Assembly: GCA_009773455.1 (NCBI GenBank)
Contig: WSXU01000008.1
Location: forward strand, 1 to 64,000
DNA from: Bacteroidota bacterium
GTDB lineage: Bacteria > Bacteroidota > Bacteroidia > Bacteroidales > Lentimicrobiaceae
Length of the DNA stretch: 64,000 nt
Reading direction: 5' to 3'
The translations under genes were made by a program, and so were the position numbers. Positions 9,166 through 17,202 of this stretch are shown piece after piece; the first letter of the stretch is position 1, and every line of letters begins with the position of its first letter. The notes below the pieces were generated by a model. That model was given only the letters and a program-made list of their open reading frames with translations, did not search any database and was not told where the DNA came from.

Positions 9166-10182
9166 TCAGAGATTACCGGTTAATAATGCATATAAAAGGT
9201 ATAACAATCCATAGAATCCTGCAATGTATGCCAGGGGTTTAAGCTGAAACTGTGTCCTACCCCGTGTATTTGTTTTCTTACTGAACGACAGGCCCCCTGT
9301 CTGCCCGGAAACTTCCAGGGTAGCTTCCCGTCCAAGGAGAAGGGGCATGTTCTCAGCCTGATGGCCGGCCGGAAAGCCAAACAATACCGGGTATTTGTAC
9401 TCTTTCACCACATCAGCGATGATCTCTTCCGCTGTTTTCCCAAACGGCACGGAATTGTCACGCATCTGGGTCATTCCTCCGACCACCAGACCGGCAAGCC
9501 TTTCAAGTTTGCCACAGCGCTTCAGGTTCATCATCATCCGGTCGATGTGATACAGGTATTCGTCGAGGTCTTCAATAAACAGGATCTTCCCCTCAGTTTC
9601 AACATCCGACGGACTTCCACACAGGCTATACAGGATGGACAGGTTCCCCCCGGTAACCAGACCCCTTGCATTTCCATCCTTTGAAGATGGGCCGGCAGTA
9701 ATCCGGTATTCAGGCGCTTCACCAAAGAGGCATTTCCTCAGCGCTTCAGCAGCCGGCGAAGTGCTGCCATCAGACGGGAAATTCAGGGGCATGGTGGCAT
9801 GTATGGTTTCAATCCCCAGATGACGGTGAATGTGTGAATGCAGCACCGTAATATCGCTGTAACCGGCGATCCACTTGGGTTTTTTTTCAAATTCAGAAAA
9901 ATCAAGCCTGTCGATGATCCTTACCGTTCCGTACCCGCCCCGCGCGCAGATGATCGCTTTGATCTCAGGATCATCAAGCATCTGCTGCAAATCAAAGGTT
10001 CGCTGTTCGTCGGAGCCGGCATACTGGTTGTCTTCTTCAAAAAGATATTTCCCCAACCTTACCTCCAGCCCCCAGGATCCGATCGCCTGAATGGCCGGTT
10101 TCATCTCTTCCGGTGAAACTTTCCTTGCAGTGGCCACGATGCCGATTTGATCACCTGGCTTCAGATAGGGAGGAGTAATCAT
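9166..10182 (-). CDS. LD-carboxypeptidase (peptidase family S66) with C-terminal membrane segment
   Basis: Family S66 LdcA-type enzymes cleave the terminal D-Ala from muropeptide tetrapeptides during murein recycling. The expected catalytic set is visible: Ser109 in GYSDIT, Glu204 in LFIEDLDE and His274 in FPAGH; the ARGGYGT motif is at 80-86. After the catalytic domain, a basic linker leads to a hydrophobic stretch at about 316-335, followed by four residues. Typical LdcA proteins lack this and are soluble, so this one may be anchored to the inner membrane. It starts the two-gene unit with yraN. Confidence 0.92.
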   Translation of the reverse strand: MITPPYLKPGDQIGIVATARKVSPEEMKPAIQAIGSWGLEVRLGKYLFEEDNQYAGSDEQRTFDLQQMLDDPEIKAIICARGGYGTVRIIDRLDFSEFEKKPKWIAGYSDITVLHSHIHRHLGIETIHATMPLNFPSDGSTSPAAEALRKCLFGEAPEYRITAGPSSKDGNARGLVTGGNLSILYSLCGSPSDVETEGKILFIEDLDEYLYHIDRMMMNLKRCGKLERLAGLVVGGMTQMRDNSVPFGKTAEEIIADVVKEYKYPVLFGFPAGHQAENMPLLLGREATLEVSGQTGGLSFSKKTNTRGRTQFQLKPLAYIAGFYGLLYLLYALLTGNL

Positions 10183-10541
10183 ATTTTACAGATTGAATGA
10201 TCAAAGATACATCATTCCTTCTATTCATTGCCGGCGATTGATGTACCATTCCACCTTAAAAGTTACATCAACTGCTCGCCTTACAATATCTAATTTAGAA
10301 TGATTCTATTGCCCTTATTGCCTTTGATTAATGCCAGCTTGAGTATTTTTGTTAAAAACTCGGCCATGAATGATTGGAGTGATTTTGAGAAGGTTGAAAT
10401 ATATACCAGCACCATTCTGAAGGCTGAAAATTTTCCGGAGGCCCGAAAACCGGCTTACAAACTAACCATTGTCCCAACCATCTTAGGTTTGACCATCCGA
10501 TAGAAAAACACGCAGACATACCAACCATAAAATCAAAAAAC
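10183..10541. other. Intergenic region upstream of rubrerythrin
   Basis: This 359-bp region separates two divergent genes, so it should contain both promoters. A plus-strand open frame of 45-67 codons (10300 or 10366 to 10503) begins [20 protein letters not shown], faintly like the start of DUF2007-type proteins, but it loses similarity quickly. I do not call it a gene. No clear operator or riboswitch is seen. Confidence 0.5.
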
Positions 10542-11120
10542 ATGGAAAAAACCATCAAAGGAAGTCAAACCGAAAAGAACCTGCTGAAAGCCTTCGCAGG
10601 AGAATCACAGGCAGCGCGGCGTTACCGCCTTTTTGCCGCAAAGGCACGCGAAGACGGATACGAACAGGTTGCGGCCTTTTTCGAAGAAACCGCCAACCAG
10701 GAAGATTCTCATTCACGGATGTTCTTTAAGTATCTTGAAGGGGGCATGCTTGAAATTACCGCTACTTATCCCGCAGGAATGGTAGGCAGCACTGCAGAAA
10801 ATCTGCATGCTTCAGCCGAAGGTGAAAATGAAGAGTGGACCCTGCTTTATCCTGAGTTTGCAAAGATTGCCGAAGAGGAGGGATTCAAAAGGGTGGCGAG
10901 TACCTTTAAACTGATTGCCGGCATTGAGCTGGAACACGAAAAACGTTACCTGAAACTGCTTGAAAACCTGAACAAAAACAAGGTGTTCGAGAAAGACGAA
11001 GAGATCATCTGGGTCTGCCGCCACTGCGGGTATCACTACAAAGGCAAAAAAGCCCTTAAAAACTGCCCGGCATGCGAACATCCCCAGGCGTTTTTTGAGC
11101 AGAAACAGGAGAATTATTAA
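10542..11120 (+). CDS. Rubrerythrin
   Basis: Rubrerythrins reduce hydrogen peroxide in the cytoplasm, mostly of anaerobes. At 192 residues it is full length. The ferritin-like diiron domain (1-145) has Glu21, the Glu54-x-x-His57 pair and the Glu129-x-x-His132 pair. The C-terminal rubredoxin-like domain binds one iron through Cys159, Cys162, Cys175 and Cys178. It stands alone, with a strong terminator after it. Control by a peroxide or iron regulator is plausible, but I see no operator. Confidence 0.95.
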   Translation: MEKTIKGSQTEKNLLKAFAGESQAARRYRLFAAKAREDGYEQVAAFFEETANQEDSHSRMFFKYLEGGMLEITATYPAGMVGSTAENLHASAEGENEEWTLLYPEFAKIAEEEGFKRVASTFKLIAGIELEHEKRYLKLLENLNKNKVFEKDEEIIWVCRHCGYHYKGKKALKNCPACEHPQAFFEQKQENY

Positions 11121-11138
11121 ACAGCTTCACTCCTGGTT

Positions 11139-11184
11139 AAATATAGCAGGGACAAGACATGTTTTGTTCCTGCTATATTTTTAA
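11139..11184 (+). terminator. Strong terminator downstream of rubrerythrin
   Basis: A 17-bp stem (11139-11155 with 11164-11180, one G-T pair) closes an 8-nt loop; the right arm runs into TTTTTAAAT. The stop of rubrerythrin is 18 bp upstream. The arms carry A and T runs on both sides, so it could stop transcription in either direction. Confidence 0.85.
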
Positions 11185-11402
11185 ATGTCTGGAACGCATC
11201 TTCTCCACCAAAGGATGGGAACCCTTCTGACGCACACCCTCCCTATCATCGCTTTATTTTGAAATTTAGCGGCTATTTGGTGTTTCATAATATCTGATTA
11301 CCTGACCTGCTTCATGTCGGACAAATTGGGGTTATTTGTTTCAGACAGGATTTACAGGATTATTTTTGATTTTTCACCTTGCTTAACGGATGATCCCCGC
11401 TC

Positions 11403-11521
11403 CGCCCGACCACAGGGTTTAGGATCGTGATCACCAGAAAATGAATGTCTGTTTCATTATCAGGTACGTGAACAGAGCCGAAGGCACCTGATAAAAGGTG
11501 GTCGGGCGTAGTCGAGACCAC
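11403..11521. repeat. Inverted-repeat element with GCGTAGTCGA stem-loop
   Basis: CGCCCGACCAC at 11403-11413 is repeated in reverse complement at 11498-11508. Shorter nested complements (CAGGT...ACCTG, CACCT...AGGTG) lie between. At the right end GTGGTC (11498-11503) also pairs with GACCAC (11516-11521) around the loop GGGCGTAGTCGA, so two alternative structures compete for the same bases. It resembles the stem-loop at 34785. Confidence 0.6.
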
Positions 11522-11694
11522 ATAATAACGTAGCTGAGCTCCCCTCATTCAACCACAAATCCCGTTATTCAGGCCGGAATATGTTATGTATTGTTACTGC
11601 CTGCTTCACATGATTAACTTTGTTTAATGTACATAATGTAAGCACCATTGGAAATTAGAAATCAGATATTGGAAATTCCACACACTCTATTCCT

Positions 11695-11702
11695 TATCTT
11701 TG
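11695..11702 (+). promoter_or_regulatory. metG promoter -7 element
   Basis: TATCTTTG fits the Bacteroidota -7 consensus TAnnTTTG exactly. A TTGG at 11669 is a possible -33 element, but the 23-bp spacing is long. The element overlaps a TTG at 11700 that opens the reading frame, which rules that codon out and supports the ATG at 11727. Confidence 0.6.
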
Positions 11703-11726
11703 CACCCTGTTTCAAAACCTTATGCA

Positions 11727-13790
11727 ATGTCCGATTCTGCCGCCAAAGCCTTTAAACGTTACACCGTAACTTCAGCCCTTCCTTATGCCAATGGCCCCAT
11801 CCACATCGGTCACCTGGCAGGGGTGTATGTGCCGGCCGATATCTATGTGCGCTATCTGCGCTCAAAAGGCGAAGATGTCGTTTTTATAGGTGGCTCTGAC
11901 GAACACGGAGTGCCCATCACCATCAAAGCCAGAAAAGAAGGCATTACCCCGCAGGAGGTGGTTGACAAGTATCACGGCATTATTAAGAAGTCCTTTGAGG
12001 ACTTTGGTGTTTCGTTCGATATCTATTCACGCACATCCAATGCCATCCACCACCGGACAGCCTCGGAATTCTTCACCAACCTTTATGACAAGGGGGAGTT
12101 TATCGAAAAATTCTCGCAGCAATACTATGATGAGGAACACCAGACTTTTCTGGCCGACCGTTACATTACCGGCACCTGCCCTCATTGCGGTTTTGAAAGG
12201 GCCTATGGTGACCAGTGTGAAAACTGCGGTACTTCGCTGAACGCAACCGACCTGATTAACCCCAAATCGGCGCTCAGCGGCAGTGTTCCGATGATGCGCG
12301 ATACCAAACACTGGTTTCTGCCCCTCGATAAATACGAGCCCTGGCTGCGTGAGTGGATTCTCGAAAGCCATAAGGACGACTGGAAAACCAATGTTTATGG
12401 ACAGTGTAAATCGTGGCTCGATCATGGCCTGCAACCCCGTGCCGTCACCCGCGACCTCGACTGGGGTGTGAAGGTGCCGCTGAAAGAGGCGGAAGGCAAG
12501 GTGCTGTATGTGTGGTTTGACGCGCCCATCGGCTATATTTCGGCAACCCGTGAATGGGGGGAGCAAACCGGTAAAAACTGGGAATCCTACTGGAAATCGG
12601 CTGATACCAAACTGGTCCATTTTATCGGCAAGGACAACATCGTTTTTCATTGCATCGTGTTTCCCGGCATGCTGAAGGCCGAAGGTTCCTTTATACTTCC
12701 GGAAAATGTTCCGGCCAATGAGTTCCTGAACCTCGAGAGTGACAAGATCTCCACCTCACGCAACTGGGCGGTATGGCTGCACGAATACCTGGAGGATTTC
12801 CCCGGAAAACAGGATGTACTTCGTTATGTTTTGACAGCCAATGCCCCTGAAACCAAGGACAACGACTTTACCTGGCGCGATTTCCAGGCACGCAACAACA
12901 GTGAATTGCTGGCGGTCTTCGGCAACTTTGTAAACCGTACGCTGGTGCTTACGCAGAAATATTTCGAAGGCAAAGTCCCGGCCTTGGGACCTGTGGACGA
13001 TTACGACAGGCAGGTGCTGGCCGAGATGGCCGGTTACCCTGAAAAAATCGCCCAGAGCATCGAACTTTACCGGTTCAGGGAGGCCCTGAACGAACTGATG
13101 AACCTGGCGAGGCTGGGAAACAAGTACCTGACCGAAACCGAGCCCTGGAAAACATTTAAGACAAACCCTGAGCGCGTTCAGACCAACCTCAACATCTGCC
13201 TTCAGATCTGCGCCAACCTGGCCATTTTATGTGAGCCATTCCTGCCCTTCAGCGCGGTGAAGCTCAACAAAATGCTCAATCTCAGCACTTCGAAATGGAG
13301 CAAGGCCGGGAGCGCTGCCCTGCTCCCCGATGGTCACCTGCTGGGTGAGCCGGAGTTGTTGTTTGAGCGGATTGAAGATGCCGCCATTGAAGCCCAGGTG
13401 CAAAAGCTGCTCGACACCAAAAAGGCCAACGAGGCTGAGAATGCCACAGCCAATCCGGTCAAAGCGGTGGTTGAATTTGACGATTTCGGCAAAATTGACC
13501 TGCGTATCGGCACGATCATCGCTGCCGAAAAAGTAGCGAAAACCAAGAAACTACTGAAACTCACCATCGATACAGGTATTGACAAACGGACTGTCGTCTC
13601 AGGCATTGCCGAATATTACGAACCCGAAAACATCATCGGCCAACAGGTGACCATTCTGGTAAACCTGGCTCCGAGAAATCTCAAAGGCATTGACTCCCAG
13701 GGCATGATCCTGATGGCTGAAGACCACGATGGAAGGCTGGGCTTTGTGGCCCCCACCGCGGCCATGAAGAATGGAAGTGAAGTCAGGTAG
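11727..13790 (+). CDS. metG: Methionyl-tRNA synthetase with C-terminal tRNA-binding domain
   Basis: MetRS charges tRNA-Met. The HIGH motif is in PIHIGHLAG near the N-terminus. The zinc-binding insert has CPHC and CENC pairs. The second signature appears as KISTS in [14 protein letters not shown], a natural variant of KMSKS. The anticodon-binding helical domain follows, and about 110 C-terminal residues form an EMAPII-like tRNA-binding domain ([17 protein letters not shown]), as in many dimeric bacterial MetRS. From the ATG at 11727 the protein has 687 residues. It appears to be transcribed alone. Confidence 0.97.
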   Translation: MSDSAAKAFKRYTVTSALPYANGPIHIGHLAGVYVPADIYVRYLRSKGEDVVFIGGSDEHGVPITIKARKEGITPQEVVDKYHGIIKKSFEDFGVSFDIYSRTSNAIHHRTASEFFTNLYDKGEFIEKFSQQYYDEEHQTFLADRYITGTCPHCGFERAYGDQCENCGTSLNATDLINPKSALSGSVPMMRDTKHWFLPLDKYEPWLREWILESHKDDWKTNVYGQCKSWLDHGLQPRAVTRDLDWGVKVPLKEAEGKVLYVWFDAPIGYISATREWGEQTGKNWESYWKSADTKLVHFIGKDNIVFHCIVFPGMLKAEGSFILPENVPANEFLNLESDKISTSRNWAVWLHEYLEDFPGKQDVLRYVLTANAPETKDNDFTWRDFQARNNSELLAVFGNFVNRTLVLTQKYFEGKVPALGPVDDYDRQVLAEMAGYPEKIAQSIELYRFREALNELMNLARLGNKYLTETEPWKTFKTNPERVQTNLNICLQICANLAILCEPFLPFSAVKLNKMLNLSTSKWSKAGSAALLPDGHLLGEPELLFERIEDAAIEAQVQKLLDTKKANEAENATANPVKAVVEFDDFGKIDLRIGTIIAAEKVAKTKKLLKLTIDTGIDKRTVVSGIAEYYEPENIIGQQVTILVNLAPRNLKGIDSQGMILMAEDHDGRLGFVAPTAAMKNGSEVR

Positions 13791-13927
13791 GCATTGTCTA
13801 TTTCGGATTTCAGATTTCGGATTTCAGATTTCGGATTGCGCTTATTATAAGCATATTAGATGATTGGAGGCATACGTTATTCCATTATTCCATCATTCCA
13901 TTATTCCATTATTCCAAAAAATCCCCT

Positions 13928-14003
13928 GATGGCGCGCATCGTACCCGACAGAAGCGGGCAGGCCTTCTGATGCGGGCTTTCAAGAGCCGGTCTGCGATAG
14001 CGG
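13928..14003. repeat. Dispersed intergenic repeat, copy 1
   Basis: Shares GGCGCGCATC at its left and CAAGAGCCGGTYTGCGATAGC at its right with 15957-16012. The middle differs in length; both middles carry CCCG...CGGG complementary pieces that could form a hairpin. Confidence 0.75.
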
Positions 14004-14148
14004 TTAACGTTCCATTTTTTCGTATATTCCCTCGTTGAAGGTGGTGGCATTTCTGATCTGCCCTGATTTCCTTTCCTGTAATGATTTCCTTTTTATATTT
14101 TTAATGACCATGCGTTTATACTACGTAATTAAAAAAATGTCTTTTCGG

Positions 14149-14178
14149 TTGATTTCCCGGAAATACGTATTAACTTTG
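14149..14178 (+). promoter_or_regulatory. Bacteroidota-type promoter of the T9SS cargo gene
   Basis: TTG at 14149-14151, a 19-bp spacer, then TAACTTTG at 14171-14178. Both the -7 sequence and the spacing fit the phylum consensus. Transcription would start near 14185, about 95 bp before the ATG. Confidence 0.7.
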
Positions 14179-14280
14179 ATAACGGATCACAATTATTAAC
14201 AAATGTAATTTATTGGTATAATAGAAAAATATCATTAATGTTAATTATCAACAATAATAACCTATAAACATGAATTAAGT

Positions 14281-15885
14281 ATGAAAACCCGGATTCGGAA
14301 TAATATTCATAAAGCAACCCGTTTTATATTTATTATCCCTTTGCTGGTTCTGGTGATAAACATTTCTACAAAAGCTCAAAGAGTTGATTATAAGTGGATT
14401 TGTTCTGTTGATAGCTCATTCAATATTGTTTCAATAATTGATAAAGAAGATAACCTTATTGTTGCCTCCAAGAGCGGCAATATGAAGAAATTTGACCTTG
14501 ATGGAAATCCGATATGGTCAATTGCTGACACATTACAGGATATAGTTGGGATTGCTGTTGATAATGAAAATAACTTTTACATTACTGGTACCAACACCAG
14601 ATTCACTTACCAGGGCCAGTTTAATTTCACATTAGTCTCATTTGTCTATATCGCCAAATACGACAAATCAGGTAATAAAATCTGGATATCGAAAACCAAC
14701 ACTCAAACACTGGTCAATGATTCACCGGGAAACTTTTCAACATCCATAACCTGTGACCTGAATAACGCCATATACATTACTGGAAGTTATACCAATTCTA
14801 TTGAATTTGACAATTATCAATTGACTGATAATAACAGCTCAGCAATTTTTATCGCGAAGTATGACACAGCAGGAACTGCCATTTGGGCCCGGACTATTTC
14901 CGGAACCAATCAAGGTGATGAACTGACTTATGGACAAGGCAATGAAATTGTTATTGACCAGAATGATGATCTTTATATTACCGGGAGATTTCGCGGACCT
15001 TTCAATTTCGGAGGTACATATTTTCCATGTCTTGGCACCGGCGATATTTTCCTTACAAAACTTGATAGCAGCGGATTATTTCTTAATACCAAAACCATTG
15101 GCGGTGATTTACTTGATGGAGGTTTGAGATTGGTTACCGATCAGAACAATGATATTATATTGCTTGCAAAATTTAGTGGGGAGATTTACATAAACGGGAT
15201 TTTATATCAGGCAATCAATAACCAGAGCAATGCAATTATAATTAAACTTGTTAATGATAGCATTGTCTGGGCTACCCAGATAGGCGAATCAACCGGAATA
15301 GACGGGGATATTGTTTCGGATATCTGTGTAGATAAAGATCAAAACATTATTTATACAGGTGCAATAGCAAATCCTTATCCTTTTGATCCGATGATATATA
15401 AAATTAACAGCTCGGGAGAAATTGAAAATATATATTTCATGGCTGAAAGTTTGGCTGATAATTTTGGTTTTGGAACCTCAATCGTTTCCGATTCATCAGG
15501 CACCATTTATCTGGCTGGCTTCATCAATAATGCGGCATATTTCGGTGACAGTTTGTTATTGGTTCCTTCCGGCCAATCCTGTCAATCTTTTATCGGAGAA
15601 ATTGATATTAACAACATTATTTACAGTATTTCATCTCACGAAAATGTTATATCAATGCAGGTTTCCCCGACTATTAACCATGGTGATTTTACCATATTTT
15701 CCCAAACTGGAAATATAGAAGGCGGTGAATTATTGATGTATAATCTGTCGGGACAGCTTGTAAAGCAATTCAAAATCAATGCGAACAAATCAGTCATTCA
15801 TATCAATGAATTGAATTCGGGAATTTATATCGGAAAACTATTTAAGGCCGGTTTTAGGGGATCATTTAAAATCGTTAAATACTAA
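14281..15885 (+). CDS. T9SS-secreted SBBP beta-propeller repeat protein
   Basis: The 534-residue protein has a signal peptide at about 15-32 ending in TKAQ. The body consists of repeated blades of the SBBP type, with cores such as VDNENNFYITGT, CDLNNAIYITGSY and IDQNDDLYITGRF, each followed by a segment where a quantity is compared with a moving cargo (IAKYDxxGTxIWA). The last about 75 residues form a type A T9SS sorting domain (SPTINHGDFTI, LLMYNLSGQLVKQ, SGIYIGKLF). It is expected to be exported across the outer membrane. The ligand is unknown. The gene is visibly AT-richer than its neighbours, which may mean later acquisition or relaxed codon use. It seems monocistronic. Confidence 0.88.
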   Translation: MKTRIRNNIHKATRFIFIIPLLVLVINISTKAQRVDYKWICSVDSSFNIVSIIDKEDNLIVASKSGNMKKFDLDGNPIWSIADTLQDIVGIAVDNENNFYITGTNTRFTYQGQFNFTLVSFVYIAKYDKSGNKIWISKTNTQTLVNDSPGNFSTSITCDLNNAIYITGSYTNSIEFDNYQLTDNNSSAIFIAKYDTAGTAIWARTISGTNQGDELTYGQGNEIVIDQNDDLYITGRFRGPFNFGGTYFPCLGTGDIFLTKLDSSGLFLNTKTIGGDLLDGGLRLVTDQNNDIILLAKFSGEIYINGILYQAINNQSNAIIIKLVNDSIVWATQIGESTGIDGDIVSDICVDKDQNIIYTGAIANPYPFDPMIYKINSSGEIENIYFMAESLADNFGFGTSIVSDSSGTIYLAGFINNAAYFGDSLLLVPSGQSCQSFIGEIDINNIIYSISSHENVISMQVSPTINHGDFTIFSQTGNIEGGELLMYNLSGQLVKQFKINANKSVIHINELNSGIYIGKLFKAGFRGSFKIVKY

Positions 15886-15956
15886 CTGGTTATAAAACTG
15901 TTCAAGACTCAGACAATGCATTAAGCCGGATTGCTATGCCCGGTTAGCGTCCTCCA

Positions 15957-16012
15957 TTGGCGCGCATCTTTCCCGCCAAAGGCGGGCTTACAAGAGCCGG
16001 TTTGCGATAGCT
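15957..16012. repeat. Dispersed intergenic repeat, copy 2
   Basis: Shorter relative of 13928-14003, with GGCGCGCATC, a perfect hairpin CCCGCC-AAA-GGCGGG, and the shared right end CAAGAGCCGGTTTGCGATAGC after a short gap. It is followed by low-complexity ATTCCAACATTCC units (about 16030-16062). Confidence 0.75.
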
Positions 16013-16073
16013 TTCAAAATTCAATATCCCAACATTCCAACATTCCAACATCCCAATATCCCAAAAATTATCC

Positions 16074-16094
16074 CATATTTGCAACATTGTTGCA
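16074..16094 (+). promoter_or_regulatory. fur promoter with overlapping inverted-repeat operator
   Basis: CATATTTG (16074-16081) matches seven of eight positions of TAnnTTTG. It abuts a perfect 7-1-7 inverted repeat, TGCAACA-T-TGTTGCA (16080-16094), where transcription would start. Fur-family boxes commonly have this size and symmetry, so autoregulation is likely. Which metal is sensed cannot be read from the site alone. Confidence 0.65.
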
Positions 16095-16129
16095 TTTGGA
16101 ACGTTAATGCATCTGAAACCGGAATTTTT

Positions 16130-16537
16130 ATGCAGGCTTTGGAAATTTTACAACAGCATAACTTAAAGAAAACCTCTCCGAGGCTGGCTATTATTGAGGC
16201 TTTGCAATCATCGGGTGAGCCGCTTGCCGAAGCTGAGATCAGTGTAACAATGGGAAGTCATTACGACCGTACCACTTTTTACCGGAGTATGCTAACCCTG
16301 GAAGAAGCCGGAATTTTGCACAGGATCATTGTGGACAAACAGCTTGTGAAATATGCCCTGAACCCTGCCGGACCAAACGTAAAAAGCCAGACCGATCACG
16401 CTCATTTTTATTGCAACAGCTGTAAAAAACTGGTTTGTCTTGAAGAAATACATCCCGGGCCCTATCGCTTGCCAGCCGGATTTCAAACCAGCGAATCGGA
16501 AGTGATCATTAAGGGATTGTGCAACAAATGCAGTTAA
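16130..16537 (+). CDS. Fur-family metalloregulator
   Basis: The 135-residue protein has the winged-helix DNA-binding half (LKKTSPRLAIIEALQSSG, DRTTFYRSMLTLEEAGIL) and the metal-binding dimerisation half. Cysteines in HFYCNSCKK and at the C-terminus (LCNKCS) form the two CxxC pairs of the structural zinc site. Fur, Zur and PerR cannot be separated with confidence by eye. The reading frame is open from a TTG at 16079, but that codon lies inside the promoter and operator, so the ATG at 16130 is chosen. It heads a cluster with a small exported protein and a TonB receptor, which suggests regulation of metal uptake. Confidence 0.9.
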   Translation: MQALEILQQHNLKKTSPRLAIIEALQSSGEPLAEAEISVTMGSHYDRTTFYRSMLTLEEAGILHRIIVDKQLVKYALNPAGPNVKSQTDHAHFYCNSCKKLVCLEEIHPGPYRLPAGFQTSESEVIIKGLCNKCS

Positions 16538-16572
16538 AATACTGATTTTCATTAAACTAATACTTTTTACAT

Positions 16573-16590
16573 GTCTGCCGACAGGCAGAC
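16573..16590 (+). terminator. Hairpin between fur and the small exported protein
   Basis: GTCTGCC-GACA-GGCAGAC forms a perfect 7-bp stem followed by T-rich sequence of TTTTAACTTTTAAC type. It could end or attenuate fur transcription before the next gene. The same sequence may also be an intergenic repeat. Confidence 0.5.
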
Positions 16591-16624
16591 TTTTAACTTT
16601 TAACTTTTTACTTTTTACTTAACA

Positions 16625-16948
16625 ATGTCTCCCCGGTTCAAACCCGCATTTTCAATCCTGCTGATCCTGTTGCTGCTTAACCCGATGCTGGTCAGGTCGC
16701 TACACAGGCACAGCAATAGGCTCTCTGCCTGCGGAACAGAAAATGCGCCAGGGGTTAATCCATTATGTAAGCACCAGGGGTATTGCGAAATCTGTAGTTA
16801 TGATTACGTAATTGCTTTCATTGAAGAAGTTAATGACAACGGGGTATTCAGGGCCGTTATCGGTGAATCGCAGTGCGCAGCCACTGTTTCAGCCCCTTCC
16901 TCAAACGCTTATTTCTCTCCCCTTCGTGCACCGCCCACCATCATCTGA
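16625..16948 (+). CDS. Small exported Cys/His-rich protein, DUF2946-like
   Basis: 107 residues with an N-terminal hydrophobic signal or anchor (FSILLILLLLNPML), then HRHS, several cysteines including a CEICSY motif, and a C-terminal LRAPP. Small exported proteins with CxxC-type motifs and an RAPP-like tail lie next to TonB receptors in many bacteria (DUF2946 and similar families); the family match here rests on that layout only. It sits between a Fur-family gene and a TonB receptor on the same strand. A metal-binding or receptor-partner role is inference. Confidence 0.6.
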   Translation: MSPRFKPAFSILLILLLLNPMLVRSLHRHSNRLSACGTENAPGVNPLCKHQGYCEICSYDYVIAFIEEVNDNGVFRAVIGESQCAATVSAPSSNAYFSPLRAPPTII

Positions 16949-17202
16949 AATAATTTTCCGATCATCAGCCATCTGCCGTGACGGCAAAGTTTTGTAAGAC
17001 AGTAGAGGATGAATGATTCCGCTGCGGATTTCTGAATGCCCGAACGGGTTACTGATTCAGCCGCCGGGAGGTTCCGTTTCCGGAACGACTGGTCTGAATG
17101 CAAAATGAACATTGCGGTAGAAATATCAGCTGTATTTAATTCATTGTGCTGATCAGAAAACAATTCCGAGAAATCTTTAAAAATCCATTAATTCAATGCA
17201 AA

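Larger units (their letters stand above)
11121..11726. other. Intergenic region between rubrerythrin and metG
   Basis: About 600 bp without a convincing gene. It holds, in order, the rubrerythrin terminator, a direct repeat of ACAGGATT near 11345-11362, an 11-bp inverted repeat element (11403-11521), a low-complexity tract of GGAAATTAGAAATCAG type at 11649-11678, and the metG promoter. A minus-strand frame at 11360-11548 spans the inverted repeat and is not credible as a gene. Confidence 0.6.
13791..14280. other. Intergenic region between metG and the T9SS cargo gene
   Basis: Holds three kinds of repeat and no gene: alternating GATTTCGGATTTCA units (13803-13837), ATTCC-type short tandem units (about 13876-13916), and one copy of the dispersed GGCGCGCATC repeat (13928-14003). 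The promoter of the next gene lies at 14149-14178. Confidence 0.7.

Noticed and set aside
10300-10503. Possible small gene of 45-67 codons upstream of rubrerythrin
   Set aside because: Only the first 20 residues faintly resemble DUF2007 proteins; the rest does not, and no ribosome-binding site is seen. It could be a decayed remnant.
12027-12650. 207-codon minus-strand frame within metG
   Set aside because: Antisense shadow of a clear MetRS gene with no family signal.
13876-13916. ATTCC tandem units as a replication iteron or CRISPR-like array
   Set aside because: Units are short and imperfect with no adjacent initiator gene or spacer; similar tracts occur in other intergenic gaps.
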